A stretch of 64,000 nucleotides of DNA from Oscillatoria sp. FACHB-1407. GTDB taxonomy: Bacteria > Cyanobacteriota > Cyanobacteriia > Elainellales > Elainellaceae. Positions 8,406 through 17,370 of the stretch are shown one piece after another. The notes beneath the pieces were generated by a model that did not search any database, was not told the DNA's origin, and worked only from the letters and a program-made list of their open reading frames with translations. The translations under genes were made by a program, and so were the position numbers. The DNA lies in assembly GCF_014697545.1 (NCBI RefSeq), contig NZ_JACJSA010000002.1, positions 124,001-188,000 on the forward strand, read 5' to 3'. Positions within the stretch are counted from its first letter, which is position 1. Each line of letters starts with the position of its first letter.

Positions 8406-9977
8406 ATGTCTAACCTTCTACTTCGCAAAAAGAAAAGAAATAGGGGCTTGCAAGCTCGCCTCAATAATTCAGATGCGGGCTTATTGGGTAAGCTCAAAGC
8501 GGTTAAATTCTTGTCTCCCACCTGGCAAGCGTGTATTCCTCTAACGGCTTTTGTTGTCGTTATTACTACCTTCTCGGCTGCCTATGCTCAAGATGCTCCT
8601 CCTACCATTGAGGAAGTTGCAGCAGGGCTGAAGGTTGGTATGGATACCATGTGGGTCATGATTGCTGCGTTTTTGGTGTTCTTCATGAACGCCGGATTCG
8701 GCATGTTAGAAACTGGTTTCTGTCGCCAAAAGAACGCGGTTAACGTTCTCTCGAAGAACCTGATCGTGTTTGCTCTGTCTACCATTGCATTCTGGGCGAT
8801 TGGTTTCGGTTTGATGTTTGCTGACGGTAATCCCTTTGTTGGTACAGGTGGATTTTTCCTGACTGGAGCCGACAATAGCCCTGCTACAGGTGATGACTAT
8901 CAGGGCATCTTTAGCTCCCTCAACTGGACGGGTGTACCTCTGGCTGCCAAGTTCTTCTTCCAGTTAGTGTTTGCTGGAACTGCGGCAACTATCGTGTCGG
9001 GTGCAGTTGCAGAGCGGATTAAATTCGTTGACTTCTTGATCTTCAGCTTGTTGCTGGTTGGCATTGCTTACCCCATTACCGGACACTGGATCTGGGGTGG
9101 TGGCTGGCTTTATGGCTTCGGCTTCTGGGATTTTGCAGGTTCTACCGTGGTTCACGCGGTTGGCGGTTGGGCTGCCCTGATGGGTGCGGCTTTCCTTGGC
9201 CCTCGTTTGGGCAAATACAACGACAATGGCACTGCCAATGCGTTGCCCGGTCACAACATGAGTATCGCTACGCTGGGTGCGTTGATTCTCTGGTTGGGTT
9301 GGTTTGGATTTAACCCCGGTTCCACAATGGCGGCTGATCCTGTTGCCATTTCTCACATCGCATTGACGACCAATACTGCGGCTGCATTTGGCGGTGTTGC
9401 GGCAACCATTACGGCTTGGGTTGCATTAGGCAAGCCTGACCTGTCGATGATCATCAACGGTATTCTGGCAGGTCTGGTAGCGGTGACTGCTCCCTGTGCC
9501 TATGTGAGTGTTCCATCTTCAGCCATCATTGGGGCGATCGGTGGAATTTTGGTGGTCTTCGCGGTTGGTTTCTTTGACAAACTCAAGATTGATGACCCTG
9601 TCGGTGCAATCTCCGTTCACCTCGTTAACGGTGTTTGGGGAACTCTGGCAGTGGGTCTGTTTGCTCAGGGTGATGCCTTCTATGCAGGTGGTCCTGTTGG
9701 TCTGTTTTTTGGTAACCCTGGTCAACTCTGGATTCAGTTCGTTGGTACCATCTCAGTTGGTGGAATGATCGTTCTGCTTTCCAGCATCTTCTGGATCATT
9801 CTGAAGTCCACTCTGGGTATCCGAGTGACCGCAGAAGAAGAACTGTTGGGCTTGGATATCGGCGAACACGGCATGGAAGCCTATGCTGGTATGGCGAAAG
9901 ATGCGACTGGAGCACCTGTTGGGGTTCCTACGTCTGGTACTTCCTCTGGTGGTGTAACCAGCAGCAGCACCCTGTAA
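8406..9977 (+). CDS. amt: Ammonium transporter (Amt), first copy
   Basis: A 523-residue Amt/Mep/Rh permease that moves ammonium across the cytoplasmic membrane. After a basic N-terminus comes a signal-like segment (about 41-62, ending AAYAQD) and eleven predicted membrane spans. The twin pore histidines are visible at about residues 250 ([18 protein letters not shown]) and 405 ([13 protein letters not shown]). The cytosolic C-terminus carries the conserved [13 protein letters not shown] and ends in a Gly/Ser/Thr-rich tail. It lies upstream of a PII-like gene on the opposite strand and a second amt, a layout that suggests PII-controlled transport. A strong terminator follows. The 43-residue N-terminal extension is longer than usual, so a later start is possible. 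Confidence 0.95.
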   Translation: MSNLLLRKKKRNRGLQARLNNSDAGLLGKLKAVKFLSPTWQACIPLTAFVVVITTFSAAYAQDAPPTIEEVAAGLKVGMDTMWVMIAAFLVFFMNAGFGMLETGFCRQKNAVNVLSKNLIVFALSTIAFWAIGFGLMFADGNPFVGTGGFFLTGADNSPATGDDYQGIFSSLNWTGVPLAAKFFFQLVFAGTAATIVSGAVAERIKFVDFLIFSLLLVGIAYPITGHWIWGGGWLYGFGFWDFAGSTVVHAVGGWAALMGAAFLGPRLGKYNDNGTANALPGHNMSIATLGALILWLGWFGFNPGSTMAADPVAISHIALTTNTAAAFGGVAATITAWVALGKPDLSMIINGILAGLVAVTAPCAYVSVPSSAIIGAIGGILVVFAVGFFDKLKIDDPVGAISVHLVNGVWGTLAVGLFAQGDAFYAGGPVGLFFGNPGQLWIQFVGTISVGGMIVLLSSIFWIILKSTLGIRVTAEEELLGLDIGEHGMEAYAGMAKDATGAPVGVPTSGTSSGGVTSSSTL

Positions 9978-10030
9978 GGGCGATCGCTTGCAGGTTTCAT
10001 TCAACCTGAAATGATTTCTAAATAAGTCTG

Positions 10031-10070
10031 AAAGGCATCTGCAACAAGTGCGCAGATGCCTTTTCGTTTT
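10031..10070 (+). terminator. Intrinsic terminator of the first amt gene
   Basis: Perfect 11-base stem AAGGCATCTGC/GCAGATGCCTT (10032-10042 and 10052-10062) with a 9-base loop, followed by TTTTCGTTTT. It lies 54 bases after the amt stop codon. Confidence 0.9.
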
Positions 10071-10071
10071 C

Positions 10072-10268
10072 AGGTGGTGTGATGGGGCGAAGGTGAGGCA
10101 GAAAGCCTCCCCAGCATCAGGATTTGCGCCACTATCGTTGTCCTAAGTACAACTCATCGTAAATAAGGGTGGAATCCCTGGCTGGGGGCACCGCCCCACA
10201 CCGCCCTGGTTTTATTTCCAAACCCTATCTGTGAATAGCAGTACTAAGCTTTCTGACCAAAGCTATAA
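10072..10268. repeat. Repeat A, copy interrupted by repeat B
   Basis: The left part (10072-10147, gatggggcgaaggtgaggca ... ccccagcatcaggatttg) and right part (10244-10268, ctaagctttctgaccaaagc) match the two halves of repeat A seen intact at 10741-10848 and 14718-14825. Between them sits repeat B. Removing B and one CTAAG restores the repeat A sequence, which shows B inserted into A. Confidence 0.75.
10143..10248. mobile_element. MITE-like repeat B, copy 1, inserted in repeat A
   Basis: A 96-base unit (10148-10243) flanked on both sides by CTAAG. It reads tacaactcatcgtaaataag at one end and gtgaatagcagta at the other, with a GC-rich core (ccctggctgggggcaccgcc). The reverse complement matches 48225-48333 along its whole length, and that copy is also flanked by CTAAG. 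It is non-coding. Confidence 0.75.
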
Positions 10269-10274
10269 ATCGCT

Positions 10275-10664
<390 letters not shown>

Positions 10665-10740
10665 TTATTACAGGTCAATAGATGTTTTGTTGCCCATCTG
10701 ATGACTAAAATTTCGCATTGAAGCTGAATGATTTTTCTCC

Positions 10741-10848
10741 ATAGCTTTGGTCAGAAAGCTTAAGGCAAAGGTAATAGCTCAAGCCCTGATGCTGGGAAAG
10801 CTTGCTGACTCGCCTCTGCCCCATCGAATGTGGCTACGGCTATAAAGC
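10741..10848. repeat. Repeat A, intact copy in the PII-amt intergenic region
   Basis: A 108-base unit running from atagctttggtcagaaagct to ggctacggctataaagc. The reverse complement matches 14718-14825 closely (shared blocks tatagc-gtagccacattc, ccagcat, cctttgccttaagctttctg). It sits in the regulatory region between the PII-like gene and the second amt and pushes their promoters apart. Confidence 0.75.
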
Positions 10849-10944
10849 TTCTACGTAAAATTGCGTAAGTAATAGATATGTTTCGATACTATTTTTAGTA
10901 TCCCTTCATAGAGCTGATTACGGTTTAGTCACAACCTGTAAAAC

Positions 10945-10958
10945 GTAACTTTTACTAC
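10945..10958 (+). promoter_or_regulatory. NtcA-type box upstream of the second amt gene
   Basis: GTAACTTTTACTAC is an exact GTA-N8-TAC match located 81 bases upstream of the chosen start. TAAAAT (10972-10977), 13 bases downstream, fits the -10 consensus but is closer than normal. An overlapping near-match (GTAAAACGTAAC) lies just upstream. This is a candidate site only. Confidence 0.45.
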
Positions 10959-11039
10959 AGAATAGCCCCGGTAAAATTGGTGCAATTCAAATCTAATCCT
11001 GTTGATTTAACAGGTTTTAATTGTGGAAGGGAAACATAC

Positions 11040-12470
11040 GTGTTAAGAAAAGCTTTGATAATTGGGGCGATCGCCCTTTGGCTACTCAGTGGTCCCCTGA
11101 TGGGCAATGCCTTTGCCCAAGATGCAGCAGAGCCTCCCGCTCCTGACACAGGTGATACCGCTTTTATGCTGGTCTGCGCTGCGTTGGTGTTATTAATGAC
11201 ACCAGGGCTGGCTTTTTTCTATGGTGGGTTTGTGCGATCGCGCAATGTGCTCAACACCATGATGATGAGCTTTGTGCTCATGGGCATTGTCGGGGTTACC
11301 TGGGTTTTGTGGGGTTATAGCCTCGCCTTTGCACCGGGTACTTCGTTTATCGGTGGCTTGCAATGGCTGTTTTTAAATGGGGTTGGGTATGAGACAACCG
11401 ATTATCTGGTGGGTTCCGCCCCCGAAGAGGTGGTTTCTTATGCGACTACCATTCCCCATCAGGCGTTCATGATCTATCAGGCGATGTTTGCCATTATTAC
11501 GCCTGCTCTGATTTCAGGGGCGATCGTTGAGCGGATGAACTTCCGGGCTTATGTGCTTTTTGTCCTGCTGTGGTCAACCTTTGTATACGCCCCCATGGCG
11601 CACATGGTCTGGAGTAAAGGTGGGTTCCTTGGCTTGTATGGAGGGATGGGTGCCCTCGATTTTGCCGGAGGAACGGTCGTCCACATTATTTCTGCGGTTT
11701 CTGGGGTCGTGGCGGTTATGGTGCTGGGTCCACGTCGCAGCTATCCTAACCAACCGTCGGCACCCCACAATGTTCCCTTTATTCTGTTAGGTGCTGGGCT
11801 GCTCTGGTTTGGTTGGTTTGGCTTCAACGCAGGCAGTGCATTAGCAGCAGGGCCGCTGGCAACGGTGGCGTTTGTTTCGACGAATACTGCGGCGGCAGCG
11901 GCTGTTTTAACCTGGCTGATTTTGGAGCAGGTGCTACGTGGTAAACCGACGGCAGTTGGTGCGGCGACGGGTGCTGTTGTGGGGTTGGTGGCAGTCACGC
12001 CTGCCGCAGGGTTTGTCAATCCCATTGGTGCGCTGTTAATCGGAAGTATTGCTGCCGTTTGTTGTTTTTATGCCGTTAGCCTCAAAGCAAAATTGGGCTT
12101 TGATGACTCGCTGGATGTTTTCCCGGTTCATGGGGTAGGCGGAACGACGGGTGCCATCTTAACGGGGATTTTTGCAACCACAACTGTCAACGAATTTGGC
12201 AAGGATGGGTTGCTGTTTGGCAATCCTGGGCAGTTGGTGATTCAAATCCTGGCGGTGCTGATCGCCTATGTATTTGCGGCGATCGCCACCTTTATCATTC
12301 TCAAAATTCTGGATGTCACCGTTGGGTTACGAGTTGCTCCTGAGGTTGAGAATCAAGGACTGGATGTCTTTGAGCATGGTGAAGAGGCTTACAGTGAGCA
12401 GATTGCAGCTGGAGTTGGTCTGATCGGTGCTCCACCAGATATGACTGGACCCTCGGCAGAGTTGCGTTAG
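11040..12470 (+). CDS. amt: Ammonium transporter (Amt), second copy
   Basis: A 476-residue Amt permease starting at GTG 11040, chosen because GGAAGGGAA ends six bases upstream and the product begins with a good signal segment (MLRKALIIGA ... MGNAFAQD). Eleven spans follow. The pore histidines are at about 215 (FAGGTVVHIISAVSG) and 363 (FPVHGVGGTTGAI). The C-terminal RVAPEVENQGLDVFEHGEEAY motif is shared with the first copy, but the paralogues differ strongly elsewhere (FYGGFVRSRNVLNTMM here versus [15 protein letters not shown] there), so this is not a recent duplication. A strong terminator follows. Having two types of Amt suggests different affinities or regulation around the PII-like protein. 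Confidence 0.94.
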   Translation: MLRKALIIGAIALWLLSGPLMGNAFAQDAAEPPAPDTGDTAFMLVCAALVLLMTPGLAFFYGGFVRSRNVLNTMMMSFVLMGIVGVTWVLWGYSLAFAPGTSFIGGLQWLFLNGVGYETTDYLVGSAPEEVVSYATTIPHQAFMIYQAMFAIITPALISGAIVERMNFRAYVLFVLLWSTFVYAPMAHMVWSKGGFLGLYGGMGALDFAGGTVVHIISAVSGVVAVMVLGPRRSYPNQPSAPHNVPFILLGAGLLWFGWFGFNAGSALAAGPLATVAFVSTNTAAAAAVLTWLILEQVLRGKPTAVGAATGAVVGLVAVTPAAGFVNPIGALLIGSIAAVCCFYAVSLKAKLGFDDSLDVFPVHGVGGTTGAILTGIFATTTVNEFGKDGLLFGNPGQLVIQILAVLIAYVFAAIATFIILKILDVTVGLRVAPEVENQGLDVFEHGEEAYSEQIAAGVGLIGAPPDMTGPSAELR

Positions 12471-12493
12471 CGATTCGCTTGAGTTGAGTGATG

Positions 12494-12523
12494 AAGCGTG
12501 GCTCAGATGAGCTACGCTTTTTT
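12494..12523 (+). terminator. Intrinsic terminator of the second amt gene
   Basis: Stem AAGCGTGGCTCA/TGAGCTACGCTT with one G-T step and a 2-base loop, followed by TTTT. It lies 24 bases after the amt stop. Confidence 0.88.
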
Positions 12524-12591
12524 CATGATTGCCTACTTGTTTGAGCAGTGCTCTTCCTGCTAGGTTGTTTACCAAACATTGGGTAAATCTG

Positions 12592-13473
12592 ATGGGCGAT
12601 CGCCATTCCAGATTGTTTGTCAGTCTCGCAAAATCTCGGTCACAGTTTCCCCATTTGCGGGTCTTGCCGGGCTGGGTCTTTTTATCGCTGACCGCGAACG
12701 GGTTTTTGCTGGCATTAGTGATGTTGTCGGTGTTGAGAATTTATAGTCTCTCATTGACGAAACCTGCCACTGCCTCGGCTGCGCAACCTCGGCATTCGAT
12801 TGAGCCAGAGTTGTTAGTGACGCAACTGGGACCGAGGCATCAGTTGACTTATGATCAGTGGGTTGAGTTGCTGGCACAAGAAGCCAGAGTTGTAGCAACG
12901 ACCCAACCCCCCCGACTCACGATTTTGGCGGGTGACTCCCTCAGCCTGTGGTTTCCCAATCAGTTGTTGTCGAGCGATCGCACCTGGCTGAATCAGGGTA
13001 TCTCTGGCGAAACCTCTGCGGGGTTGCTCAAGCGATTAACCGTATTTGATGAGACTCGCCCGGAAACCGTCTTCGTCATGATTGGCATCAATGACTTGAT
13101 TCGGGGCTTTGATGACCAGCAGATTCTCGACAACTACCAGCAGATTATTCGTCACCTCAATGCCACCCACCCCCGGAGTCAAATCGTTGTGCAGTCCATT
13201 CTGCCTCATGCGGCTAGTCTAGCCACCTGGGAAGGACGCGATCGCCTTTTGCGGGTGCCCAATCAGCGGATTCAACGGTTGAACGAAGAACTGGCGGCGA
13301 TCGCCCGTGAAGAGGGTGTTTACTTTCTCGACCTTTATCCACTTTTTGCCAACGCTCAGGGCAATTTGAGAATCGACCTCAGCACCGATGGCTTACACCT
13401 GAATGCTCAAGGGTATTTGGTCTGGCGCACCGCGTTAGAGTTATATAGCAACGTGGAATTGAGCCAGGAATAG
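12592..13473 (+). CDS. SGNH/GDSL-family esterase, membrane-anchored or exported
   Basis: A hydrolase of about 293 residues with the SGNH blocks: GDSLSLWF (nucleophile Ser), GISGET (Gly), GINDL (Asn) and DGLHLN (Asp and His). An N-terminal hydrophobic segment (WVFLSLTANGFLLALVMLSVL) with basic residues before it indicates a signal anchor, so the catalytic part should be periplasmic. SGNH enzymes of this kind deacylate lipids or cell-wall or exopolysaccharide sugars; the substrate cannot be told. The ATG at 12592 is preferred over 12529 because the earlier region looks non-coding, but neither has a strong ribosome-binding site. It is followed after 243 bases by aspartoacylase. Confidence 0.85.
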   Translation: MGDRHSRLFVSLAKSRSQFPHLRVLPGWVFLSLTANGFLLALVMLSVLRIYSLSLTKPATASAAQPRHSIEPELLVTQLGPRHQLTYDQWVELLAQEARVVATTQPPRLTILAGDSLSLWFPNQLLSSDRTWLNQGISGETSAGLLKRLTVFDETRPETVFVMIGINDLIRGFDDQQILDNYQQIIRHLNATHPRSQIVVQSILPHAASLATWEGRDRLLRVPNQRIQRLNEELAAIAREEGVYFLDLYPLFANAQGNLRIDLSTDGLHLNAQGYLVWRTALELYSNVELSQE

Positions 13474-13716
13474 AGATAGCGGATTAGGAAATTGGAGGCG
13501 GGTCGGATCGGGTCATGCATGTACCCATAGCGGTTCCTCCATTCTGTGTTTGGCAAAGCTCGCATGAGCCGTGAGGTTTCGGGAGGTTCGACCGAACTGC
13601 TCACACAAGCCCTGAGCCGATTACGGTTCTGCTGGGCTCACCAAACGTATCGAAGCCTGTACCTCGTTCTCATCTCAATTCGTCCCGCTACATTTCTCTT
13701 CCCGGAGGCAGAAACC

Positions 13717-14616
13717 ATGCAACAAAAGCAACTCAGCCGAGTATTGATTGCAGGGGCAACTCACGGGAATGAGCTGATAGGTGCATTTTTAATTCACAAG
13801 TTTGAGCGATCGCCCCACTTGATCACCCGCTCCAGTTTTGAAACGCAAACGTTGTTGGTTAACCCAAAAGCCCTCGCTGCACGGGTGAGATACATTGACA
13901 CAGATTTGAATCGCAGTTTTAATCGCCCCTGTCCAGCCCATGAGTTAACTGCCTACGAGGACTTGCGCGCCAGGGAAATCGAACAGGTGTTTGGCCCGCA
14001 GGGCAAGGCTCCCGTTGATGTCATTCTGGACTTGCACAGCACCACCTCCAATATGGGGTTGACCCTGATCATTGATCGTGACGATACCTTTTTGCTTCAG
14101 TTAGCAGCCTATCTAAGTGCGATGGACTCATCCATTCGGGTCTATCATTCCGCTCACTCTGGGCGTGGTCACGACTCGTTGCGATCGCTCGCCAGATTTG
14201 GGTTGGGCATTGAGGTAGGGGCGATCGCTCAAGGAATTCTGCTGGCAGATCTTTTTTTCAGAACAGAAGCCCTGATCTACTCCATCCTGGACTACCTCAA
14301 CCAAGTCAATCAGGGAGAACCGCCAGTCATAGATCAACCGCTAACGCTCTATCGCTACATCAGGGCGATCGACTATCCCAGAGATCCGTCGGGTGAAATT
14401 CAAGCCATGATTCATCCGCAACTTCAGTTTCAGGACTATCAGCCTCTTCAGTGTGGCGATCCAATGTTCTTGTCCTTTGATGGCAGCATCATTCCCTATC
14501 AGGAGCCCTCAACGGTCTATCCCATCTTCATCAACGAAGCAGCTTATTACGAAAAGGGGATTGCCATGTGCCTCACCGAAAAGCAGGAGATGGGGGTCGG
14601 TGAATTGGGGAAGTGA
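13717..14616 (+). CDS. Aspartoacylase (AspA/AstE zinc hydrolase family)
   Basis: A 299-residue zinc carboxypeptidase-like enzyme that removes the acyl group from N-acyl-aspartate. Zinc ligands are visible in GATHGNELIG (His and Glu, about residues 13-16) and DLHSTTSNMG (His, about 107). The substrate-binding DTDLNRSF motif lies between them. The length is normal for bacterial aspartoacylase. The ATG at 13717 is supported by GGAGG nine bases upstream; the frame stays open further upstream, but that part does not look protein-like. The physiological substrate in cyanobacteria is not established. Release of aspartate or a related amino acid would fit the local nitrogen theme, but this is inference. 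Confidence 0.9.
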   Translation: MQQKQLSRVLIAGATHGNELIGAFLIHKFERSPHLITRSSFETQTLLVNPKALAARVRYIDTDLNRSFNRPCPAHELTAYEDLRAREIEQVFGPQGKAPVDVILDLHSTTSNMGLTLIIDRDDTFLLQLAAYLSAMDSSIRVYHSAHSGRGHDSLRSLARFGLGIEVGAIAQGILLADLFFRTEALIYSILDYLNQVNQGEPPVIDQPLTLYRYIRAIDYPRDPSGEIQAMIHPQLQFQDYQPLQCGDPMFLSFDGSIIPYQEPSTVYPIFINEAAYYEKGIAMCLTEKQEMGVGELGK

Positions 14617-14643
14617 TACCCATCGGTTGTGCGATCGAGACAG

Positions 14644-14825
14644 TTGAGGCAGGGGGGTGTGGGTCTGCACCCCAGCCAAGGGTTCCACCCCTGCACCCCT
14701 CTGAACTAACCTTTTAGCTGCTATAGCTGTAGCCACATTCATGGGCGGAGGCAAGTCAGGAAGCTTTTCCAGCATCCGGATTTGAGGCATGGCCTTTGCC
14801 TTAAGCTTTCTGACCAAAGCTACAT
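14644..14825. repeat. GC-rich repeat core followed by repeat A, copy 2
   Basis: 14644-14706 carries the GC-rich core shared by several elements in the window (ccagccaagggttccacccc). 14718-14825 is a full copy of repeat A, ending ttaagctttctgaccaaagc. The gap between aspartoacylase and the repeat-protein gene is otherwise only promoter sequence. Confidence 0.7.
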
Positions 14826-14857
14826 AGTCTAAACGAAAAAAGTTTTTACTCAAACAG

Positions 14858-14886
14858 TTGACATTTAAACAATGGCTTGTTAACTT
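14858..14886 (+). promoter_or_regulatory. Candidate sigma-70 promoter of the secreted repeat-protein gene
   Basis: TTGACA at 14858-14863, a 17-base spacer, then TAACTT at 14881-14886, with the overlapping alternative TATAAA at 14886-14891. It would give a leader of about 95 bases containing several copies of a tcAAACA(g/a)t-like word. Confidence 0.55.
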
Positions 14887-14989
14887 ATAAATAACAAGAT
14901 TGTTTGGACTAAAACAATTCAACTCTAAATTGAATCTCTTCAAACAGTCCGGCTCAAACAATTCACAAAAACCTGAAAGGAGATCCACA

Positions 14990-15517
14990 ATGAAACGCCT
15001 AATGCTTGCTAGTTTGTCTGCTCTGGTTTTAAGCACCTATGCTGGAACGGCTAACGCTGCAACTCCTCCATCTGGCGATTCTAATCCCAGTGACCTTCGT
15101 AACCCTACAGTAGATACCAGCGAAGTTATCAGACCTAACACAACCCTGAAAGCCCGCCCGGTTTCTGGCGATTCTAATCCCAGTGACCTTCGCAACCCTA
15201 CAGTAGATACCAGCGAAGTTATCAGACCTAACACAACCCTGAAAGCCCGCCCGGTTTCTGGCGACTCTAACCCCAGTGACCTTCGTAACCCTACAGTAGA
15301 TACCAGCGAAATCATTCGCCCGAATGCGCTCAAGGCACGCCCGGTTTCTGGTGACTCTAACCCCAGTGACCTTCGTAACCCTACAGTAGATACCAGCGAA
15401 GTTATCAGACCTAACACAACCCTGAAAGCCCGCCCGGTTTCTGGTGACTCTAACCCCAGTGATCTTCGCAACCCTACAGTAGACACCAGTGAAGTGATTC
15501 GCCCAAACGCTAAATAG
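14990..15517 (+). CDS. Secreted protein of five near-identical 31-residue repeats
   Basis: A 175-residue protein with a clear signal peptide (MKRLMLASLSALVLSTYAGT followed by ANA), then five tandem units beginning SGDSNPSDLRNPTVDTSE and continuing VIRPNTTLKARPV. Unit three lacks one residue and has its own codon choices; unit five ends at IRPNAK with no further domain. The repeat is polar and rich in Pro, Asp and Asn, contains no cysteine, and I do not recognise a family. It is probably periplasmic or extracellular. AAAGGAGAT seven bases upstream and a plausible promoter support expression from 14990. A second small secreted protein follows 85 bases downstream with an even better ribosome-binding site. 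Confidence 0.88.
   Translation: MKRLMLASLSALVLSTYAGTANAATPPSGDSNPSDLRNPTVDTSEVIRPNTTLKARPVSGDSNPSDLRNPTVDTSEVIRPNTTLKARPVSGDSNPSDLRNPTVDTSEIIRPNALKARPVSGDSNPSDLRNPTVDTSEVIRPNTTLKARPVSGDSNPSDLRNPTVDTSEVIRPNAK
15071..15514 (+). repeat. Tandem 93-bp coding repeats (five units)
   Basis: Units at 15071-15163, 15164-15256, 15257-15346, 15347-15439 and 15440-15514 (the last truncated). Units one, two and four are almost identical at the DNA level. Unit three is 90 bases and differs at synonymous sites toward its 3' end. Near identity of the bases, not only the residues, points to recent expansion or gene conversion. Confidence 0.92.
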
Positions 15518-15602
15518 TTACATCGTTAGTCAAATCGTTTGAGTTCATTTTTTCGTCGATTGTTTGCATAGATACTATACAAGTGCAAACAAAGGAGGTG
15601 CT

Positions 15603-15770
15603 ATGACAACCCGTTTGATGTTTCCAGGTTTGATGAGTTTGATTGTTGCTTTGGCATCGCCTCAAGCCATCTACGCCTATCCAACAATCACTACATCAAC
15701 TGGTCCGACTAACCCTGCACCCAATCTACCCGAATTAATGCCGGGATTCCCAACTATTAGCGTGAACTAG
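15603..15770 (+). CDS. Small secreted Pro/Thr-rich protein
   Basis: A 55-residue product starting at ATG 15603, directly behind an almost perfect Shine-Dalgarno (AAAGGAGGTG). The N-terminus is a signal peptide (MTTRLMFPGLMSLIVALASP, cleavage near IYA-YP). The mature part is about 28 residues, rich in Pro, Thr and Asn (TSTGPTNPAPNLPELMPGFP), with no cysteine. An intrinsic terminator lies 22 bases after the stop. It probably shares a transcript or function with the upstream repeat protein, because both are exported, short, low in complexity and have strong ribosome-binding sites. I do not recognise the family. Confidence 0.75.
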   Translation: MTTRLMFPGLMSLIVALASPQAIYAYPTITTSTGPTNPAPNLPELMPGFPTISVN

Positions 15771-15791
15771 GCGATCGCAAGACATAACCTG

Positions 15792-15827
15792 AAAACAGAC
15801 ATCTTTTATAGGTGTCTGTTTTTTTCA
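15792..15827 (+). terminator. Intrinsic terminator after the small secreted protein
   Basis: Ten-base stem AAAACAGACA/TGTCTGTTTT (15792-15801 and 15813-15822) with an 11-base loop and a T-rich tail. Confidence 0.88.
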
Positions 15828-15842
15828 GTTTTAAATGAGTTG

Positions 15843-15964
15843 TAAGTAGGTGGTTGTAAATAAGTGTAGGAAAGGGGGTTTGGAGGCGTTGCCCCCAAGA
15901 AGGGGGATACATCCCCCTCCACCCCCTCCTCTATCTGATGTTTAATTACACCAAGCTACTTAAT
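15843..15964. repeat. MITE-like repeat D, copy 1
   Basis: A 122-base unit with imperfect terminal inverted repeats (TAAGTAGGTGGTTGTAAATA at the left; reverse complement of the right end TTAAGTAGCTTGGTGTAATT) and a GC-rich hairpin core (ttgcccccaagaagggggat). A near-identical 111-base copy lies at 47176-47286, the difference being mainly a short core indel. It is non-coding. Confidence 0.8.
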
Positions 15965-16032
15965 ATAAGAGGCTTGTGAGAAGTACACTCCGTCGGGGGC
16001 GTCACACAACCCATTTGAGATTGCTATACAAA

Positions 16033-17340
16033 TCATGCTAATTGTTTAGCATCCCGATTAATTGGAACATGGATAATAAATTCTGCGCCCCCTGTCGGAC
16101 AAGCCTGGTAACTCAAGTGTCCTTTATGCAGTCTGGCAATTATTTGATGGCTGGTGAATAGCCCTAAACCAACCCCTTGTCCAATCGGTTTTGTCGTGAA
16201 AAAGGGTTCAAAGAGATGAATTTCATCTGCTTGAGAAACACCAATACCATTATCTTTAATACACAGTTGAATCTCCTGTTCATCTGTTACCCGTACATCA
16301 ATCCAAATGGTAGGTTGAAATGGCTCTTGTGTCCCTCGATCAATTTTTAGTAACAATGCGTCGATCGCATTCTGCAATAAGTTCAGTAGAGCTTGATTAA
16401 ATAGATTGGCGTGACCTAAAAAGGGTGGAATCTCCTGATAGCTTTTCGACACTGCAATCTCAATTGACTCATCTTTTAACTTCAATTGATAATGCAAAAT
16501 GGTCAAAACGCTATCAATACTCGCGCACACATCAATAGGTTTGATGCCTGATTCATCCATGCGGGAGAAAATGCGTAAAGCATTTACTACTGAACGAATT
16601 CGCTCTGCGCCTGTATTAATCGATTGCAGCAATTTGAGAAAATCTGGAACCAAAAAATCCAGGTCAATATCCTCTATGAATTCTTTGATTTCTGGAGATG
16701 CATCTGGATAGCTTTTTTGATAAAGCTGAATTAGCGTGATCAATTTTTGGCTGTAATCAGCCGCAGGTGGCAGGTTGCCCAGGATAAAACTCAGAGGATT
16801 GTTAATTTCATGAAAAATTCCCGCTGCAATCCGATTAGCGTTGACTAGTTTTTCTTTTTGGACTAACTCAGCTTGCGTATTTTGAAGAGCCAACAGCATA
16901 TTTTGCAGTTGGTCATTGCGGTTTTTTAACTCTTTCTGCAAATTTTGTAGGGTCAATTGAGTTTGCACCCTGGCTAACACTTCCTCTAATTGGAAGGGTT
17001 TTGTAATGTAATCGATCCCCCCAACTTGAAATGCCCGAACTTTATCGGCGACATTATTTCCCGCACTCAGAAAAATAACCGGAATTGAAGCTGTTTCAGG
17101 GTTATTTTTGAGGTTTTCACAAACCTCATAGCCCCCCATTCCTGGCATATTAACATCCAGTAAGATCAAATCGGGTGGTAAAACTTTTGCAGCCATGAGA
17201 GCCGCTTGACCGTTTACAGCTTTGCGAACTTGATAGTTTTGTTTTGATAAGAAGTCAGACAAAAAACGGATATTCTCAAGTTTGTCATCAACGATGAGAA
17301 TATCTGCTGTAGCTGTGTCATGGTCAAGGCACATATCCAT
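16033..17340 (-). CDS. Receiver-first sensor histidine kinase (REC-HisKA-HATPase)
   Basis: A 435-residue soluble protein. A receiver domain comes first (residues 14-130; acid pocket Asp18-Asp19, phospho-acceptor Asp62 in DLILLDVNMPG, Lys114), then a coiled coil (130-170), a dimerisation domain with phospho-His177 (FHEINNPLSFILGN) and a HATPase domain (N box NLLQNAIDALL, G1 DNGIGV, G2 GVGLGLFTS). This order lets an upstream kinase control a second kinase through the receiver. It begins 30 bases after the large hybrid kinase and is transcribed with it, so the hybrid is the obvious phosphodonor. There is no transmembrane segment. It has no output domain, so a further partner is needed. Confidence 0.93.
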   Translation of the reverse strand: MDMCLDHDTATADILIVDDKLENIRFLSDFLSKQNYQVRKAVNGQAALMAAKVLPPDLILLDVNMPGMGGYEVCENLKNNPETASIPVIFLSAGNNVADKVRAFQVGGIDYITKPFQLEEVLARVQTQLTLQNLQKELKNRNDQLQNMLLALQNTQAELVQKEKLVNANRIAAGIFHEINNPLSFILGNLPPAADYSQKLITLIQLYQKSYPDASPEIKEFIEDIDLDFLVPDFLKLLQSINTGAERIRSVVNALRIFSRMDESGIKPIDVCASIDSVLTILHYQLKLKDESIEIAVSKSYQEIPPFLGHANLFNQALLNLLQNAIDALLLKIDRGTQEPFQPTIWIDVRVTDEQEIQLCIKDNGIGVSQADEIHLFEPFFTTKPIGQGVGLGLFTSHQIIARLHKGHLSYQACPTGGAEFIIHVPINRDAKQLA

Positions 17341-17370
17341 ATCATCAAACTTAAAACCTAGGGTTTTGAC

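Noticed and set aside
13546-13716. N-terminal extension of the aspartoacylase frame
   Set aside because: The region is not similar to the family; GGAGG before ATG 13717 and the family-typical start there are better.
15037-15486. Repeated open frame opposite the secreted repeat protein
   Set aside because: It mirrors the 93-bp repeats, lacks a start signal and a ribosome-binding site, and the forward strand has a signal peptide and promoter.
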